In this document: piece after piece, positions 1 through 8,014 of the stretch
Layout: each line of letters begins with the position of its first letter
Position numbering within the stretch: the first letter of the stretch is position 1
DNA from: Rhodoferax sp.
GTDB lineage: Bacteria > Pseudomonadota > Gammaproteobacteria > Burkholderiales > Burkholderiaceae_C
Assembly (NCBI GenBank): GCA_031291305.1
Contig: JARLJH010000021.1
Coordinates: 147,287 to 211,286, forward strand
Length of the DNA stretch: 64,000 nt
Direction of reading: 5' to 3'
Position numbers and translations under genes: made by a program
The notes under the pieces: model-generated
The model's input: only the letters and a program-made list of their open reading frames with translations
Databases searched by the model: none
What the model was told of the DNA's origin: nothing

Positions 1-203
1 TCGGCAAGGGCTGGGGCAGCGCCGAGGGACCCGACTGTTCCGGCTTCACGATTGCCCAACTGCAGAGCATGAATTTTTCTGCAATGGACCTGACCGAGTT
101 CTACGCCTCCATCGTGCCCACGCTGCCCAACCTGAACGCCCTCCAGAGCGGCAACGCGAGTCGGGCCAGCAACTGCTACTACGGTCAGGGGAAATGCCCA
201 TGA
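1..203 (+). CDS. traN: TraN-like mating-pair stabilization protein, C-terminal end only
   Basis: An open frame enters from the left edge and stops with TGA at 201-203, giving about 66 C-terminal residues. Two cysteines near the start of the fragment (DCSGFT) and a pair near the end (CYYGQGKC) fit the cysteine-rich tail of F-type TraN, which sits in the outer membrane and stabilizes mating pairs. The phrase with hydrophobic spacing MNFSAMDLTEFY resembles the tail I recall for TraN. The identity also rests on position: traF, traH and traG follow in F-plasmid order. The stop overlaps the next gene start (ATGA at 200-203), so the two are translationally coupled. The upstream part and the start are outside the window. 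Confidence 0.6.
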   Translation, partial: GKGWGSAEGPDCSGFTIAQLQSMNFSAMDLTEFYASIVPTLPNLNALQSGNASRASNCYYGQGKCP

Positions 204-586
204 AGTCCTCCACGTTCCTGCTTGCCATGGCCGCCTTGGCAGCGCCCGCGTATGCCGAGGAACCGCCCGGCATGTCGCCACGCACGTCCGTCCGGGATGC
301 CCGAGCGTTGCTGCTGGTCGCGATTCAGGCCAGCAACGGCCAAGCGCACGGCGTGCTGACCGGGGAGCTCGCCAATGCGATCACCCAGCGTTTTGGCGCC
401 ATCTCGCCGATCTTCATTGACATCACCACCGAACGCCGCTATCAGCAACCGGGCTGCAGCCGCCTCAAGGTGCTGTTCTGGCAGGATGGCGTGCTGCTGC
501 CCGGCGCTATAGCCCCGCGCAAACAAACCATGGAATTCGGCATCAACTACTGCCGCGACGGTTCGCCGCCGAAGTCGCTGCGGTGA
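200..586 (+). CDS. small secreted protein of an F-type conjugation operon
   Basis: This encodes a 128-residue protein with an N-terminal signal peptide (MKSSTFLLAMAALAAPAYAE) and a mature part that contains two cysteines. I chose ATG 200 over ATG 194 because a GGGGA Shine-Dalgarno sequence lies about 7 nt before it and because it forms an ATGA overlap with the traN stop. The segment around FIDITTERRY and GCSRLKVLFWQDG recalls small proteins seen between traN and traF in conjugative elements of beta- and gammaproteobacteria, but I cannot give it a gene name. It is probably a periplasmic accessory to pilus assembly, judged only from neighbours. In F plasmids the small trbE gene occupies this place; I see no clear similarity to TrbE. 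Confidence 0.65.
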   Translation: MKSSTFLLAMAALAAPAYAEEPPGMSPRTSVRDARALLLVAIQASNGQAHGVLTGELANAITQRFGAISPIFIDITTERRYQQPGCSRLKVLFWQDGVLLPGAIAPRKQTMEFGINYCRDGSPPKSLR

Positions 587-596
587 AGGGACCGTC

Positions 597-1475
597 ATGA
601 GGTACCGGCACACCGACCCAGCCCTGGCCCGGCTGAAGCGGATGACTCTGACGGCCCTGCTCATGCTGGCTACCCTGACCGCCAGCGCCCAGAGCGGCCC
701 GCAAGGCTACTGGTCGGACACCTGGCGGGGCTGGCACTTCTACGAAGACCCGACACCAGACATTGAAGACAAGCCCGCGACGTCACCCCAACCCGCGTCG
801 CGGGCGATACCAACCCCGCCGCCCAAGGCCCCCGAACTGGCAGCGTTCGAACGCCTGCAAAAAGCCGTGGAGGAGACCCGCAACATCGCCATCATGCAGC
901 CGACCGAAGCCAATGTGCGCCGCTACATGGAACTCGAATCCCAGGTGGTCGAACGGGCATCGTATTTTGCGGATGTGGCTCAGCGCGTGGCTTGGGCGAC
1001 GCCCGAACTCGATCCCACCCTGCAAGGTCGGCCAGTGGGCGCCAAGGCGTTGGAGGTGTTCGAGCAGCAGCAGTTGGTGGATCGCTCCCGCTCCATCGCC
1101 GACCTGGGCCGGGACCATGTGCTGTTCTTTTTCTACCGCGCCGATTGCCCGTATTGCCACGCGTTCGCACCCACGCTGCAGGCCTTCCAGGCGCGTCACG
1201 GCATCAAGATCGTGGCCATTGGGGTCGATGGCGGACCGATGCCGAGTTTTCCGGACGCGCGCGCCGACAACGGCATTGCCACGACCTTGAAGGTGACCCA
1301 GGTCCCGGCCGTGTTCCTGGCCCAGCCTTTCACCGGCAAGATCACGCCGATCGGCTTTGGCGTGCTGTCCGAAGCGCAATTGCTGGAGCGCATTGCACTG
1401 GTCGCCACACCACAGGCCGAGGCCATGCTGCCCAGCACTTCCCGCCAAATTGGTAATCAATCTGTCTTCCCATAG
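597..1475 (+). CDS. traF: TraF-like conjugal pilus assembly protein with thioredoxin fold
   Basis: The product is 292 residues long and periplasmic, with a signal-type segment at residues 11-32 followed by the TraF hallmark GYWSDTWRGWHFYE at about 37-50. The C-terminal third is thioredoxin-like, with a CPYC active-site motif at residues 184-187 and a cis-Pro region near TQVPAVF. TraF takes part in pilus assembly and periplasmic disulfide handling of F-type type IV secretion. F-plasmid TraF itself lacks the CXXC pair, which there belongs to TrbB, so this version may combine both roles; that is inference. An AAGGGA ribosome site precedes the ATG. The gene lies 10 nt after the previous gene and 9 nt before traH. 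Confidence 0.85.
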   Translation: MRYRHTDPALARLKRMTLTALLMLATLTASAQSGPQGYWSDTWRGWHFYEDPTPDIEDKPATSPQPASRAIPTPPPKAPELAAFERLQKAVEETRNIAIMQPTEANVRRYMELESQVVERASYFADVAQRVAWATPELDPTLQGRPVGAKALEVFEQQQLVDRSRSIADLGRDHVLFFFYRADCPYCHAFAPTLQAFQARHGIKIVAIGVDGGPMPSFPDARADNGIATTLKVTQVPAVFLAQPFTGKITPIGFGVLSEAQLLERIALVATPQAEAMLPSTSRQIGNQSVFP

Positions 1476-1484
1476 GAGTCCGCC

Positions 1485-2936
1485 ATGACCCGTAGCTTGT
1501 TCCAGAGAACTGGCGCCTCTGCCATCGCCCTCACCCTGGCAGCTGTCACCGCTTTCGTTCCGCATCCACTGCTGGCTGGTGACCTCAACGCCGAAGTGAA
1601 CACCATGTTCAATAACCTCGGGGCCATCGGCAATTACACGGCACCGGGGGCCTTTCGCGGACAGACCTTCAACACTTACACCGGCGGCAACCTGATGATG
1701 CGTTCGCCCAACAAGGTCTACCAGCTGGCTGCTGTCCAGTTCCCAAGTGCCAAGGCCGGCTGCGGCGGCATCGACGTGTTTGGTGGCAGCTTCAGCCACA
1801 TCTCCGCCACCGAGTTCAAGAACATGCTGCGAAACATCACGGCTGCCTTGCCGGGGATTGCCTTCCAGTTGGCACTGGAAGCCGTGTCGCCGCTGCTGGG
1901 CGGGTTGACCAAGTGGGCCAAGGGCCTGGAGACCTGGATCAACAACGCCCGCATCAATTCCTGTGAAACCGCCAAGGCCATCGTCAGCACGGCAGCCGAA
2001 GCGACCGGCTACAGCTCGCAGGAAACCTGTGCTGATCTGGCGATCGAGATGGGCCTGGAGAGTGATCGGGACGCGGCACGCCGACGCTGCGCGACCGACC
2101 GGACCAGCATCCTGGCCTCAGCCCGGGCTTCCGGCGATGCCAATATCCGCAACAAGGCCCCCTTCGTCGGCAACCTGACCTGGAAAGCGCTGCAGTACAC
2201 CGGTGCCTATCTGGACGATCCCGAGCGCGAACTGATCATGAGCCTGGTCGGCACCGTGATCTTCTATCCGGAAGATGCCAACCGGGACCCGGAGCCGATT
2301 GCACCGACCCTCACCTCCATCAGCCAATTGCTTTATGGACAAGCCGCAGGCACCGGCACCGACGTGGTGCAGCACCTGCTGCGCTGCAACGACTACACCA
2401 ACTGCGACGCGGTGACGCTGAACACCGGCTACACCCACACCCCGTTCACAGCGAAGGTGGAAGCCATGATGCGCTCCATTGCCGAGAAGATCGCCACGCG
2501 TACCGCCATCCCCAACAACTCACCCGAGGTCGGCTTTGTCAACCAGACCACCGAGCCGGTCTACAAGATGCTGTCCATCGGTGCCACCATTCCCGGATCG
2601 GGTCTTTCGGACAGCCTGATCGGCCAGTACCGGGATGTGATCGCCGCCGACTACGCCTATGTCTTTCTGGAACGCAATCTGCGGCTCGGTATGGCCGCGC
2701 TGGACAAGGACTACACCTTGCAGCAGACGCAACGCGAGCAAGCCAACCACATCCGTCAGCGGGCCCAAGCCATCCTGCTGCAGCTGTCGCAGGAGAAGAA
2801 TCTGCTGTACCAGAAGGTGGGATCCTTCCGCGCTGTCTCCAGCCATCTGGAGCAATTGGAGCGCCAGTTGCGCTCCAGCATGCCGCAACATGTGATCGAC
2901 ATGCTGGGCCAGCAGGCTGCTTACCTTTCCCGCTGA
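1485..2936 (+). CDS. traH: TraH conjugal transfer pilus assembly protein
   Basis: The product is 483 residues, close to the usual TraH length of about 460. A signal peptide covers residues 1 to about 31. The diagnostic N-terminal block (LNAEVNTMFNNLGAIGNYT, then FRGQTFNTYTGGNLMMR) and the GCGGIDVFGGSFSHI segment are typical of F-type TraH, a periplasmic and outer-membrane protein needed for pilus extension. A predicted coiled region lies near the C-terminus (about residues 395-465, rich in Gln, Glu and Leu). AGGAG precedes the ATG by 6 nt. The gene sits in the canonical traF-traH-traG order, which strengthens all three assignments. Confidence 0.9.
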   Translation: MTRSLFQRTGASAIALTLAAVTAFVPHPLLAGDLNAEVNTMFNNLGAIGNYTAPGAFRGQTFNTYTGGNLMMRSPNKVYQLAAVQFPSAKAGCGGIDVFGGSFSHISATEFKNMLRNITAALPGIAFQLALEAVSPLLGGLTKWAKGLETWINNARINSCETAKAIVSTAAEATGYSSQETCADLAIEMGLESDRDAARRRCATDRTSILASARASGDANIRNKAPFVGNLTWKALQYTGAYLDDPERELIMSLVGTVIFYPEDANRDPEPIAPTLTSISQLLYGQAAGTGTDVVQHLLRCNDYTNCDAVTLNTGYTHTPFTAKVEAMMRSIAEKIATRTAIPNNSPEVGFVNQTTEPVYKMLSIGATIPGSGLSDSLIGQYRDVIAADYAYVFLERNLRLGMAALDKDYTLQQTQREQANHIRQRAQAILLQLSQEKNLLYQKVGSFRAVSSHLEQLERQLRSSMPQHVIDMLGQQAAYLSR

Positions 2937-2956
2937 CGGGTGTCAGGTGAGCCATC

Positions 2957-5734
2957 ATGTGGGAAATTTACGCTTACCAGAACTCGGACAGCTTGTTCGG
3001 TGTCTTCAACGCCGCCGCCGCCATCAATGCCTCCAACGACTACCTCTCTGCCGTGGCCGCCGTTGCGTTCTGCGGCTTCGTCTCCGCCCTGATTGCCTAT
3101 GCCTTCGCGCCGGAGAAGCTGCAGGGCTGGAAGTGGCTGGGCTCGGTCGTGCTGGTGTTCTCCGTGCTGATCGTGCCCAAGGTGACGGTGGGCATCGTGG
3201 ACAAGACCGGGGGCTCGGCGGTCAAGGTCGTCGATAACGTGCCTTTCGGTGTCGCGGTGCTGGGAAGCCTCACCAGTACCATCGGCCACACCTTGACCGG
3301 TCTTTTTGAAACCGCCTTCCAGGTGATCCCGGGCGCTGGTGCCCTCCCGGTGGAGTTGAGTTACCAGCAGAACGGCTTGATGTTCGGCAACCGGCTGATC
3401 CGCGAAACCGGCAATGTGGTGTTCCCCGATCCGGGCTTTCGGACCGACCTGATCAACTTCATCCACAACTGCACCACCTATGACCTGGTCGATGGCACCT
3501 TAGACCCGGCAACTTTCTCCAGTTCCGGCGATGTCTGGCCGTTGATGGCCACACCCAATCCGGCGCGTTTCAGCACGCTGACGGGGGCTGGCGGCATCAG
3601 CATTGATACCTGCCCGAATGTCTACCTGAACCTCAATGCTCGCCTGCCCGCGCAGATTAAACGGATTCAGGGGCGTCTCGCCTTCCAGCTCAACCCGACG
3701 CTGCCAGGGGCTGCGGCAGCAGCAGCCATCGCAGGGCAAGTGCAGCAGGCCTATCTCAAGAACAACATCGCCAACGCAGCGTCCACAGCGGCCGACATCA
3801 TCCGGCAGAACGCCATGCTCAATGCCATTGAGGACACGGACAAGATCGTCGGCCAAAAAGTCAACGACCCGGCCGCCATGGTACTGGCGGTCGGACGGGC
3901 CCAAGCCGTCGCCCAGCAGAATGCGTCCTGGCTCAACTACGGCAAGGTGGCGGAACAGGCACTGCCGGTGTTCCGCAATGTGGTCGAGGCCGTGACCTAC
4001 GCCCTGTTCCCCTTGTTCGTGTTGTTGCTCCTGCTCACCAGCGGCCGCGAGACCATGATGGCATTCAAGGGCTACGCCGCCATCCTGATCTGGATTCAGC
4101 TCTGGCCGCCGTTGTATGCCATCCTGAACTACATGGCGTCGATCTACGCGGCCTACGACCTGGCCGCCGCCGCCGACCTCGGCACCGGCACCAAGGCGCT
4201 GGCCCTGCAAACGGCATCGACCGTCTATTCGCGCACGATATCGGGGGAAGCGGTGGTGGGCTATCTGGCGATCAGCGTTCCCTTCATCGCCTGGGCGGCG
4301 CTCAAACGCATGGAGAACATGGGCACGGCTTTGGTGGGTGGGCTGTCCGGGCTGCAGGGCACCTTGTCCGGTGCCACCAGCAGTGCGGTCGCTGGCAACG
4401 TCAGCCTGGGCAATGTGGGTATGGACCAGCTGCAACTGGCACCCAACCGCACCTCGGCGTTCATGGGGAGCATGCAGAACGACCTGAGCGGGAATACTTT
4501 GACGTCCAATGCCCTGACCGGGCGCACCGCGGCCAGCCTGCTGCGCAACCAGGGCTTTGCCTCACGAGTCGTGTCTATGCGGGTGTCAGAACAGGACGTC
4601 ACCGAGGCCAGCCGCCAGGCGGAGACGGCGCGCAGCGAGGCCGTCTCCGCCGGACAGCAACGCTCGGCCACACTCACGGAAGCGTTCACGCGCGGTGTAG
4701 CCAAGCTGCGCTCAACGCGCAACAGCACGGGCACGACGTCCAGCAGCTTCGAACAGCTGGGCGAAAGCCTCAATAACCTCGATCAGATCGCCCAGAGCGT
4801 GTCGCAGCGTACCGGACTGTCGCAGTCCCAGGTCGCCCACATCGCCTTCGGTGCCAGCGGCTCTCTGGGCCTCTCGACCCCCGCCGCCAGCGCGAAAATC
4901 CAAGGTAACGCCGGAAAGAACTACCAGTCGGGCATCCTGAGCGACGAGCAGAAAGTGCTCAACACCATGACCACCGAACAACTGGCAGCCTTCAAGCAGT
5001 TTGGCGACCGGGTCTCGCGGGACAGCAGCGTGATGACCGTCATCGCGTCCGACAGCAAGGAAGGTCGCGACATGTCGTCCCGCCTGGCCACGGCAACCTC
5101 ACAGGCGGAACGCGCTGAAGCAGTTTTCGCGCAGCGCCAGGGTCTGGTCGAACGCATGAGTGCAGCGCACGAGCGTGGCGAGACCCTGTCCATCGACATC
5201 GCCCAGGACCCGCACAACCTCGACATGTTCATGCGCTACGCCGAGCAGTATGGCGGCACCAGTGCTGCGGCGCACACCATGATGGAATCGGAATTGGCGC
5301 GGCAGGGGTTGCGACCGACACGGGTGTTTTCTGACGGGACAGCCCTGCCCACCTCGTTTGGAAGCATCCGAGAGGCCTACGAACTGGAACGTGCAGAGGG
5401 GGCATTTGCGCCGAACTTAGACGTCGACCGAAAGGCGAACGACACGCGGGTGACCGGACAACGGACCAGCGCCACGCCGGGCAAGACTCCCAACGCCGGG
5501 CCATCGCCGGTCAGGGCGGAGATTCAGCGCGCTCACGAACACCTTCAAGGCCAGGCGACAGGAGCCATTGGCAATTTCGATGCGAAGGCCGAAATCGTCA
5601 AAACGTCCGATGGCACACTCAAGTCCGGGAAATCGCTGTTCGTGCAGACCGAAAAGCAATTAGCTGGCGATGCCGACGTGACGCTGGACGCCACCAAGGA
5701 TGCGGTCAAGAGCCTGCTCAAGCGCGACAAGTAA
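2957..5734 (+). CDS. traG: TraG-like mating-pair stabilization and conjugation inner-membrane protein
   Basis: This is a 925-residue F-type TraG (TraG_N family), not the VirD4 coupling protein. The N-terminal half carries hydrophobic segments, for example around residues 35-55, 65-80, 340-360, 370-395 and 425-440. The C-terminal half is hydrophilic, rich in Ala, Ser, Gln and Arg, and predicted helical, which fits the periplasmic or cytoplasmic tail involved in pilus assembly, mating-pair stabilization and entry exclusion. The opening MWEIYAYQNSDSLFGVFNA matches the family start. It is the last gene of the transfer operon here and converges on the minus-strand gene at 5735 with no spacer. Confidence 0.88.
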   Translation: MWEIYAYQNSDSLFGVFNAAAAINASNDYLSAVAAVAFCGFVSALIAYAFAPEKLQGWKWLGSVVLVFSVLIVPKVTVGIVDKTGGSAVKVVDNVPFGVAVLGSLTSTIGHTLTGLFETAFQVIPGAGALPVELSYQQNGLMFGNRLIRETGNVVFPDPGFRTDLINFIHNCTTYDLVDGTLDPATFSSSGDVWPLMATPNPARFSTLTGAGGISIDTCPNVYLNLNARLPAQIKRIQGRLAFQLNPTLPGAAAAAAIAGQVQQAYLKNNIANAASTAADIIRQNAMLNAIEDTDKIVGQKVNDPAAMVLAVGRAQAVAQQNASWLNYGKVAEQALPVFRNVVEAVTYALFPLFVLLLLLTSGRETMMAFKGYAAILIWIQLWPPLYAILNYMASIYAAYDLAAAADLGTGTKALALQTASTVYSRTISGEAVVGYLAISVPFIAWAALKRMENMGTALVGGLSGLQGTLSGATSSAVAGNVSLGNVGMDQLQLAPNRTSAFMGSMQNDLSGNTLTSNALTGRTAASLLRNQGFASRVVSMRVSEQDVTEASRQAETARSEAVSAGQQRSATLTEAFTRGVAKLRSTRNSTGTTSSSFEQLGESLNNLDQIAQSVSQRTGLSQSQVAHIAFGASGSLGLSTPAASAKIQGNAGKNYQSGILSDEQKVLNTMTTEQLAAFKQFGDRVSRDSSVMTVIASDSKEGRDMSSRLATATSQAERAEAVFAQRQGLVERMSAAHERGETLSIDIAQDPHNLDMFMRYAEQYGGTSAAAHTMMESELARQGLRPTRVFSDGTALPTSFGSIREAYELERAEGAFAPNLDVDRKANDTRVTGQRTSATPGKTPNAGPSPVRAEIQRAHEHLQGQATGAIGNFDAKAEIVKTSDGTLKSGKSLFVQTEKQLAGDADVTLDATKDAVKSLLKRDK

Positions 5735-6049
5735 TCATGGCTCATGGCTATGCGGGTCAATGTCGTCGGGGTGAGGCAAACCGGGCGCTGCTGTCAGCCT
5801 GCCCCGATCCAGCCAATAATTGCGAGCTTGCTCGTCCTGTACAGCGTCAAGCCCATCTGCCTCGTTGAATTGGGCATGGGATCGACAGCGGCGACGACCG
5901 ATTCCTGCGAATGCACCGCCAACTGCTGCACCTACTACGGCACCGATACTGCCCTGGACGATTTTGAAGCCAATGCTTTCATTGAGCGCGGCAAACACGC
6001 CTACCGAAGATCCAAGCAGGATGAAAAGTACAAAGATGGTTTTACGCAT
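5735..6049 (-). CDS. small membrane-associated hypothetical protein
   Basis: This encodes a 104-residue protein with an N-terminal signal-like segment (residues 2-20) and a glycine-rich hydrophobic stretch (about 32-50: VQGSIGAVVGAAVGGAFAG) that could be a glycine-zipper membrane segment. The C-terminal half is hydrophilic. A strong AGGAGG ribosome site lies 5-7 nt before the ATG, which argues for a real gene even though plus-strand frames overlap it. It converges tail to tail with traG. The family is unknown to me. Small glycine-zipper envelope proteins are common near the ends of conjugative transfer operons, but no function can be read from the sequence. Confidence 0.55.
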   Translation of the reverse strand: MRKTIFVLFILLGSSVGVFAALNESIGFKIVQGSIGAVVGAAVGGAFAGIGRRRCRSHAQFNEADGLDAVQDEQARNYWLDRGRLTAAPGLPHPDDIDPHSHEP

Positions 6050-6291
6050 TCGAGCCTCCTAAAAACTCAGGGTACCTGTCATTTATCGGGTTTCAACTGC
6101 GCGGTTGTTGGCGAGTCTGCACAGGGGGAATTACCACTGAAAAGCCACCGGAAATCCTGCCGCTTGCATGACGGTAATTCGAATCAAACTCATCCAATCC
6201 GCTGCTCACTGCGATTTGCCCGACATGACGGAGAAGCAGCGAATGGACTACGTTGCACTTAAGGTGTTGCGCTGGTGAACCGCTAAGTGCT

Positions 6292-6748
6292 TCACAAACG
6301 CCGCCGGATCGCCACAACGAACTCAGCAACGAGACCCTCATCAGTCAACGCAGGAAACTCTTTGAGAAGCTTGTTCGACACCTGGCCACAGTTCGCGCGC
6401 ACCGACCAGATGATGCAGTCGATGTCGCCGTCCGACCCTTCGACGACCTGCTTGGCGCGCTGGTGGGCCAGACGAAGGCTGCACAGATTGCCACTGTCGA
6501 TCCCAGTGGGCGAAGGGGCGAGAGTCCGGCGACGATACCTTGCGCAGCACGTGGTGCATGGCTGCTCCTGCGGTCCGACTTGGATCATCCCATCGAACCG
6601 GAATACGCCACCCTGCGTCACGAACACCACCAACCCTTCCGACATCTGGGCCAACCACAGCTACGGGTGCACCGTTGACCGTGCCGAGCCCGAAGAGTTT
6701 GTGATCAATACGGTCACCTTCCTCAAACTGGAAATTTAAACTACTCAT
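6292..6748 (-). pseudogene. hypothetical element-borne protein, disrupted by one frameshift
   Basis: The start (MSSLNFQFEEGDRIDHK) follows a good AGGAG site and reads a compact N-terminal domain (LFGLGTVNGAPVAVVGPD, WRIPVRWDDPSR, DSRPFAHWDRQWQS). Near 6475-6490 the coherent reading moves to another frame, which continues LRLAHQRAKQVVEGSDGD and ends RRRL at 6292. Without a shift, the first frame runs into Arg-, Gly- and Pro-rich nonsense-like sequence. Joined, the two frames would give about 150 residues with a plausible helical C-terminus. A single-base indel in the genome, or an assembly error, explains this. I recall intact relatives on conjugative elements but know no function. It lies 51 nt downstream of the nuclease gene at 6800, on the same strand. 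Confidence 0.6.
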
Positions 6749-6799
6749 CGAGGATCTCCTAGTTGTATGCAAGCGTCTAAACGGTCGTTTTGCAGCTGT

Positions 6800-8014
6800 T
6801 CAAACCATAAAGGCTGGTTGGGAGATCACGACCGGACTCACCACGTCTCGAATTTCACTAAGTCCCGCAACGAGCAGATCGTACTGTTCGGTCCGCCGCC
6901 CTTGATCCCATATGATCGGCAGCACTTTGCGGTACGGACTGCCACGTTTCAGGTAAAGACTAACGTCTTCACCAATCTGCGAGATCAGATCCTGCGGCGT
7001 GCTCTTCTCCCTCCAATACTTGACCTCTATCACTAGGTGCAGCGACGGGATCACCAGGTCAGCCCGCGGCTTCTTCTGTCCCACCGAGGCAAGCCACTCT
7101 TCGTCGCGCAGGTCTGGCAACACCGGTGCGAGTACCGCGCACAGAAGATTCTGAAAATGGTACTCGTTTTCGACAGCCCACTTCTGCGCTGTCGAATTCG
7201 GCGTCTTCTTCTGATCGTCCCAGGTCCATCGGCGCAATCCAGATGGGAGTCGGCGAAGGAGGAAGCCCACATCTTCCAGACTCGGTGCGCGCAAATCTAT
7301 CTGAGACGCACCCTGCGCGAGAAAGCGAAAGGCCGCCAGATCCATGGCCGCCTGCTCAGGATCGTCGTAGACAACCAACTTCATGCGGCTGAGCAACTGC
7401 GACGCAAAGTCGTTATCGGTCGCTAGCGAAGATCTCGCCAATCCACGTGCAACATAGATAGCCGCACACGCGCTAGCGGGCGCCAGTTGTAACTCATCGT
7501 GCAATCCCAACTCAGATCGCATCTTGATCATGCACAACAGCTCTTGGCGCCATCCAACTTCCGCAGACAGAAGCGGTTGGAGCTTGGCGAGAAGCAATGC
7601 AAACCACGTTCCAAACTTTTGCCAGCGCTCGTCATCATCAATCGTCACCAAACCGACAAGAACGCCGGTGTGTGCCAGCGGTTGCATCAGGCTGGCCATG
7701 GCCGTCTGCGAACCGCCGCTGCGCCCCGTCAGCCAATCCACGCCCTGCGCAAAAGAGTCTCGACATGCATCGATCAACATTGGATCGATGCTCAGTAAGA
7801 ATCCCAAGGTAGCAACAGCATGAATTGACCGGCCGCCGCCCGCGATCTCCCCGCATAGCTCCCGCGCCACTGGCGCGCTTTGTTCAGAGGGTAACTCCTC
7901 GGCGAGTACCCAATGATAGAAAGCTACCGCGAGCGGACCTGCCCCCGTCAAGGTCTGGGCCTGGCCCGCTACGGCCTTCAGGGCCTCGTGCAAGATCGGA
8001 TTGTCAGTGGTCAC
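6800..8014 (-). CDS. Argonaute-associated PD-(D/E)XK nuclease (putative abortive-infection effector)
   Basis: The product is about 404 residues. The N-terminal two thirds are helical and of unknown fold. The C-terminal domain shows a PD-(D/E)XK nuclease core: an acidic helix (VENEYHF), an Asp in RADLVIPSLH at about 319, and IEVKYW with Glu330 and Lys332. GTG at 8014 is the likely start, because GAGG lies 8 nt upstream and GTGA overlaps the argonaute stop; GTG 8023 would sit on top of that site. Long-B prokaryotic Argonautes with a dead PIWI domain are known to pair with such nucleases, which degrade DNA when the Argonaute finds its target and so abort infection. That role is inferred here from pairing and domain type. 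Confidence 0.78.
   Translation of the reverse strand: MTTDNPILHEALKAVAGQAQTLTGAGPLAVAFYHWVLAEELPSEQSAPVARELCGEIAGGGRSIHAVATLGFLLSIDPMLIDACRDSFAQGVDWLTGRSGGSQTAMASLMQPLAHTGVLVGLVTIDDDERWQKFGTWFALLLAKLQPLLSAEVGWRQELLCMIKMRSELGLHDELQLAPASACAAIYVARGLARSSLATDNDFASQLLSRMKLVVYDDPEQAAMDLAAFRFLAQGASQIDLRAPSLEDVGFLLRRLPSGLRRWTWDDQKKTPNSTAQKWAVENEYHFQNLLCAVLAPVLPDLRDEEWLASVGQKKPRADLVIPSLHLVIEVKYWREKSTPQDLISQIGEDVSLYLKRGSPYRKVLPIIWDQGRRTEQYDLLVAGLSEIRDVVSPVVISQPAFMV

Noticed and set aside
3500-4435. 311-codon minus-strand open frame within traG
   Set aside because: Antisense shadow; no ribosome site and no recognisable motif.
6168-6278. 36-codon plus-strand frame in the gap between the small membrane gene and the frameshifted gene
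   Set aside because: No convincing ribosome site and no coupling to a neighbour; it may be chance. The rest of the 242-base gap shows nothing I can name.
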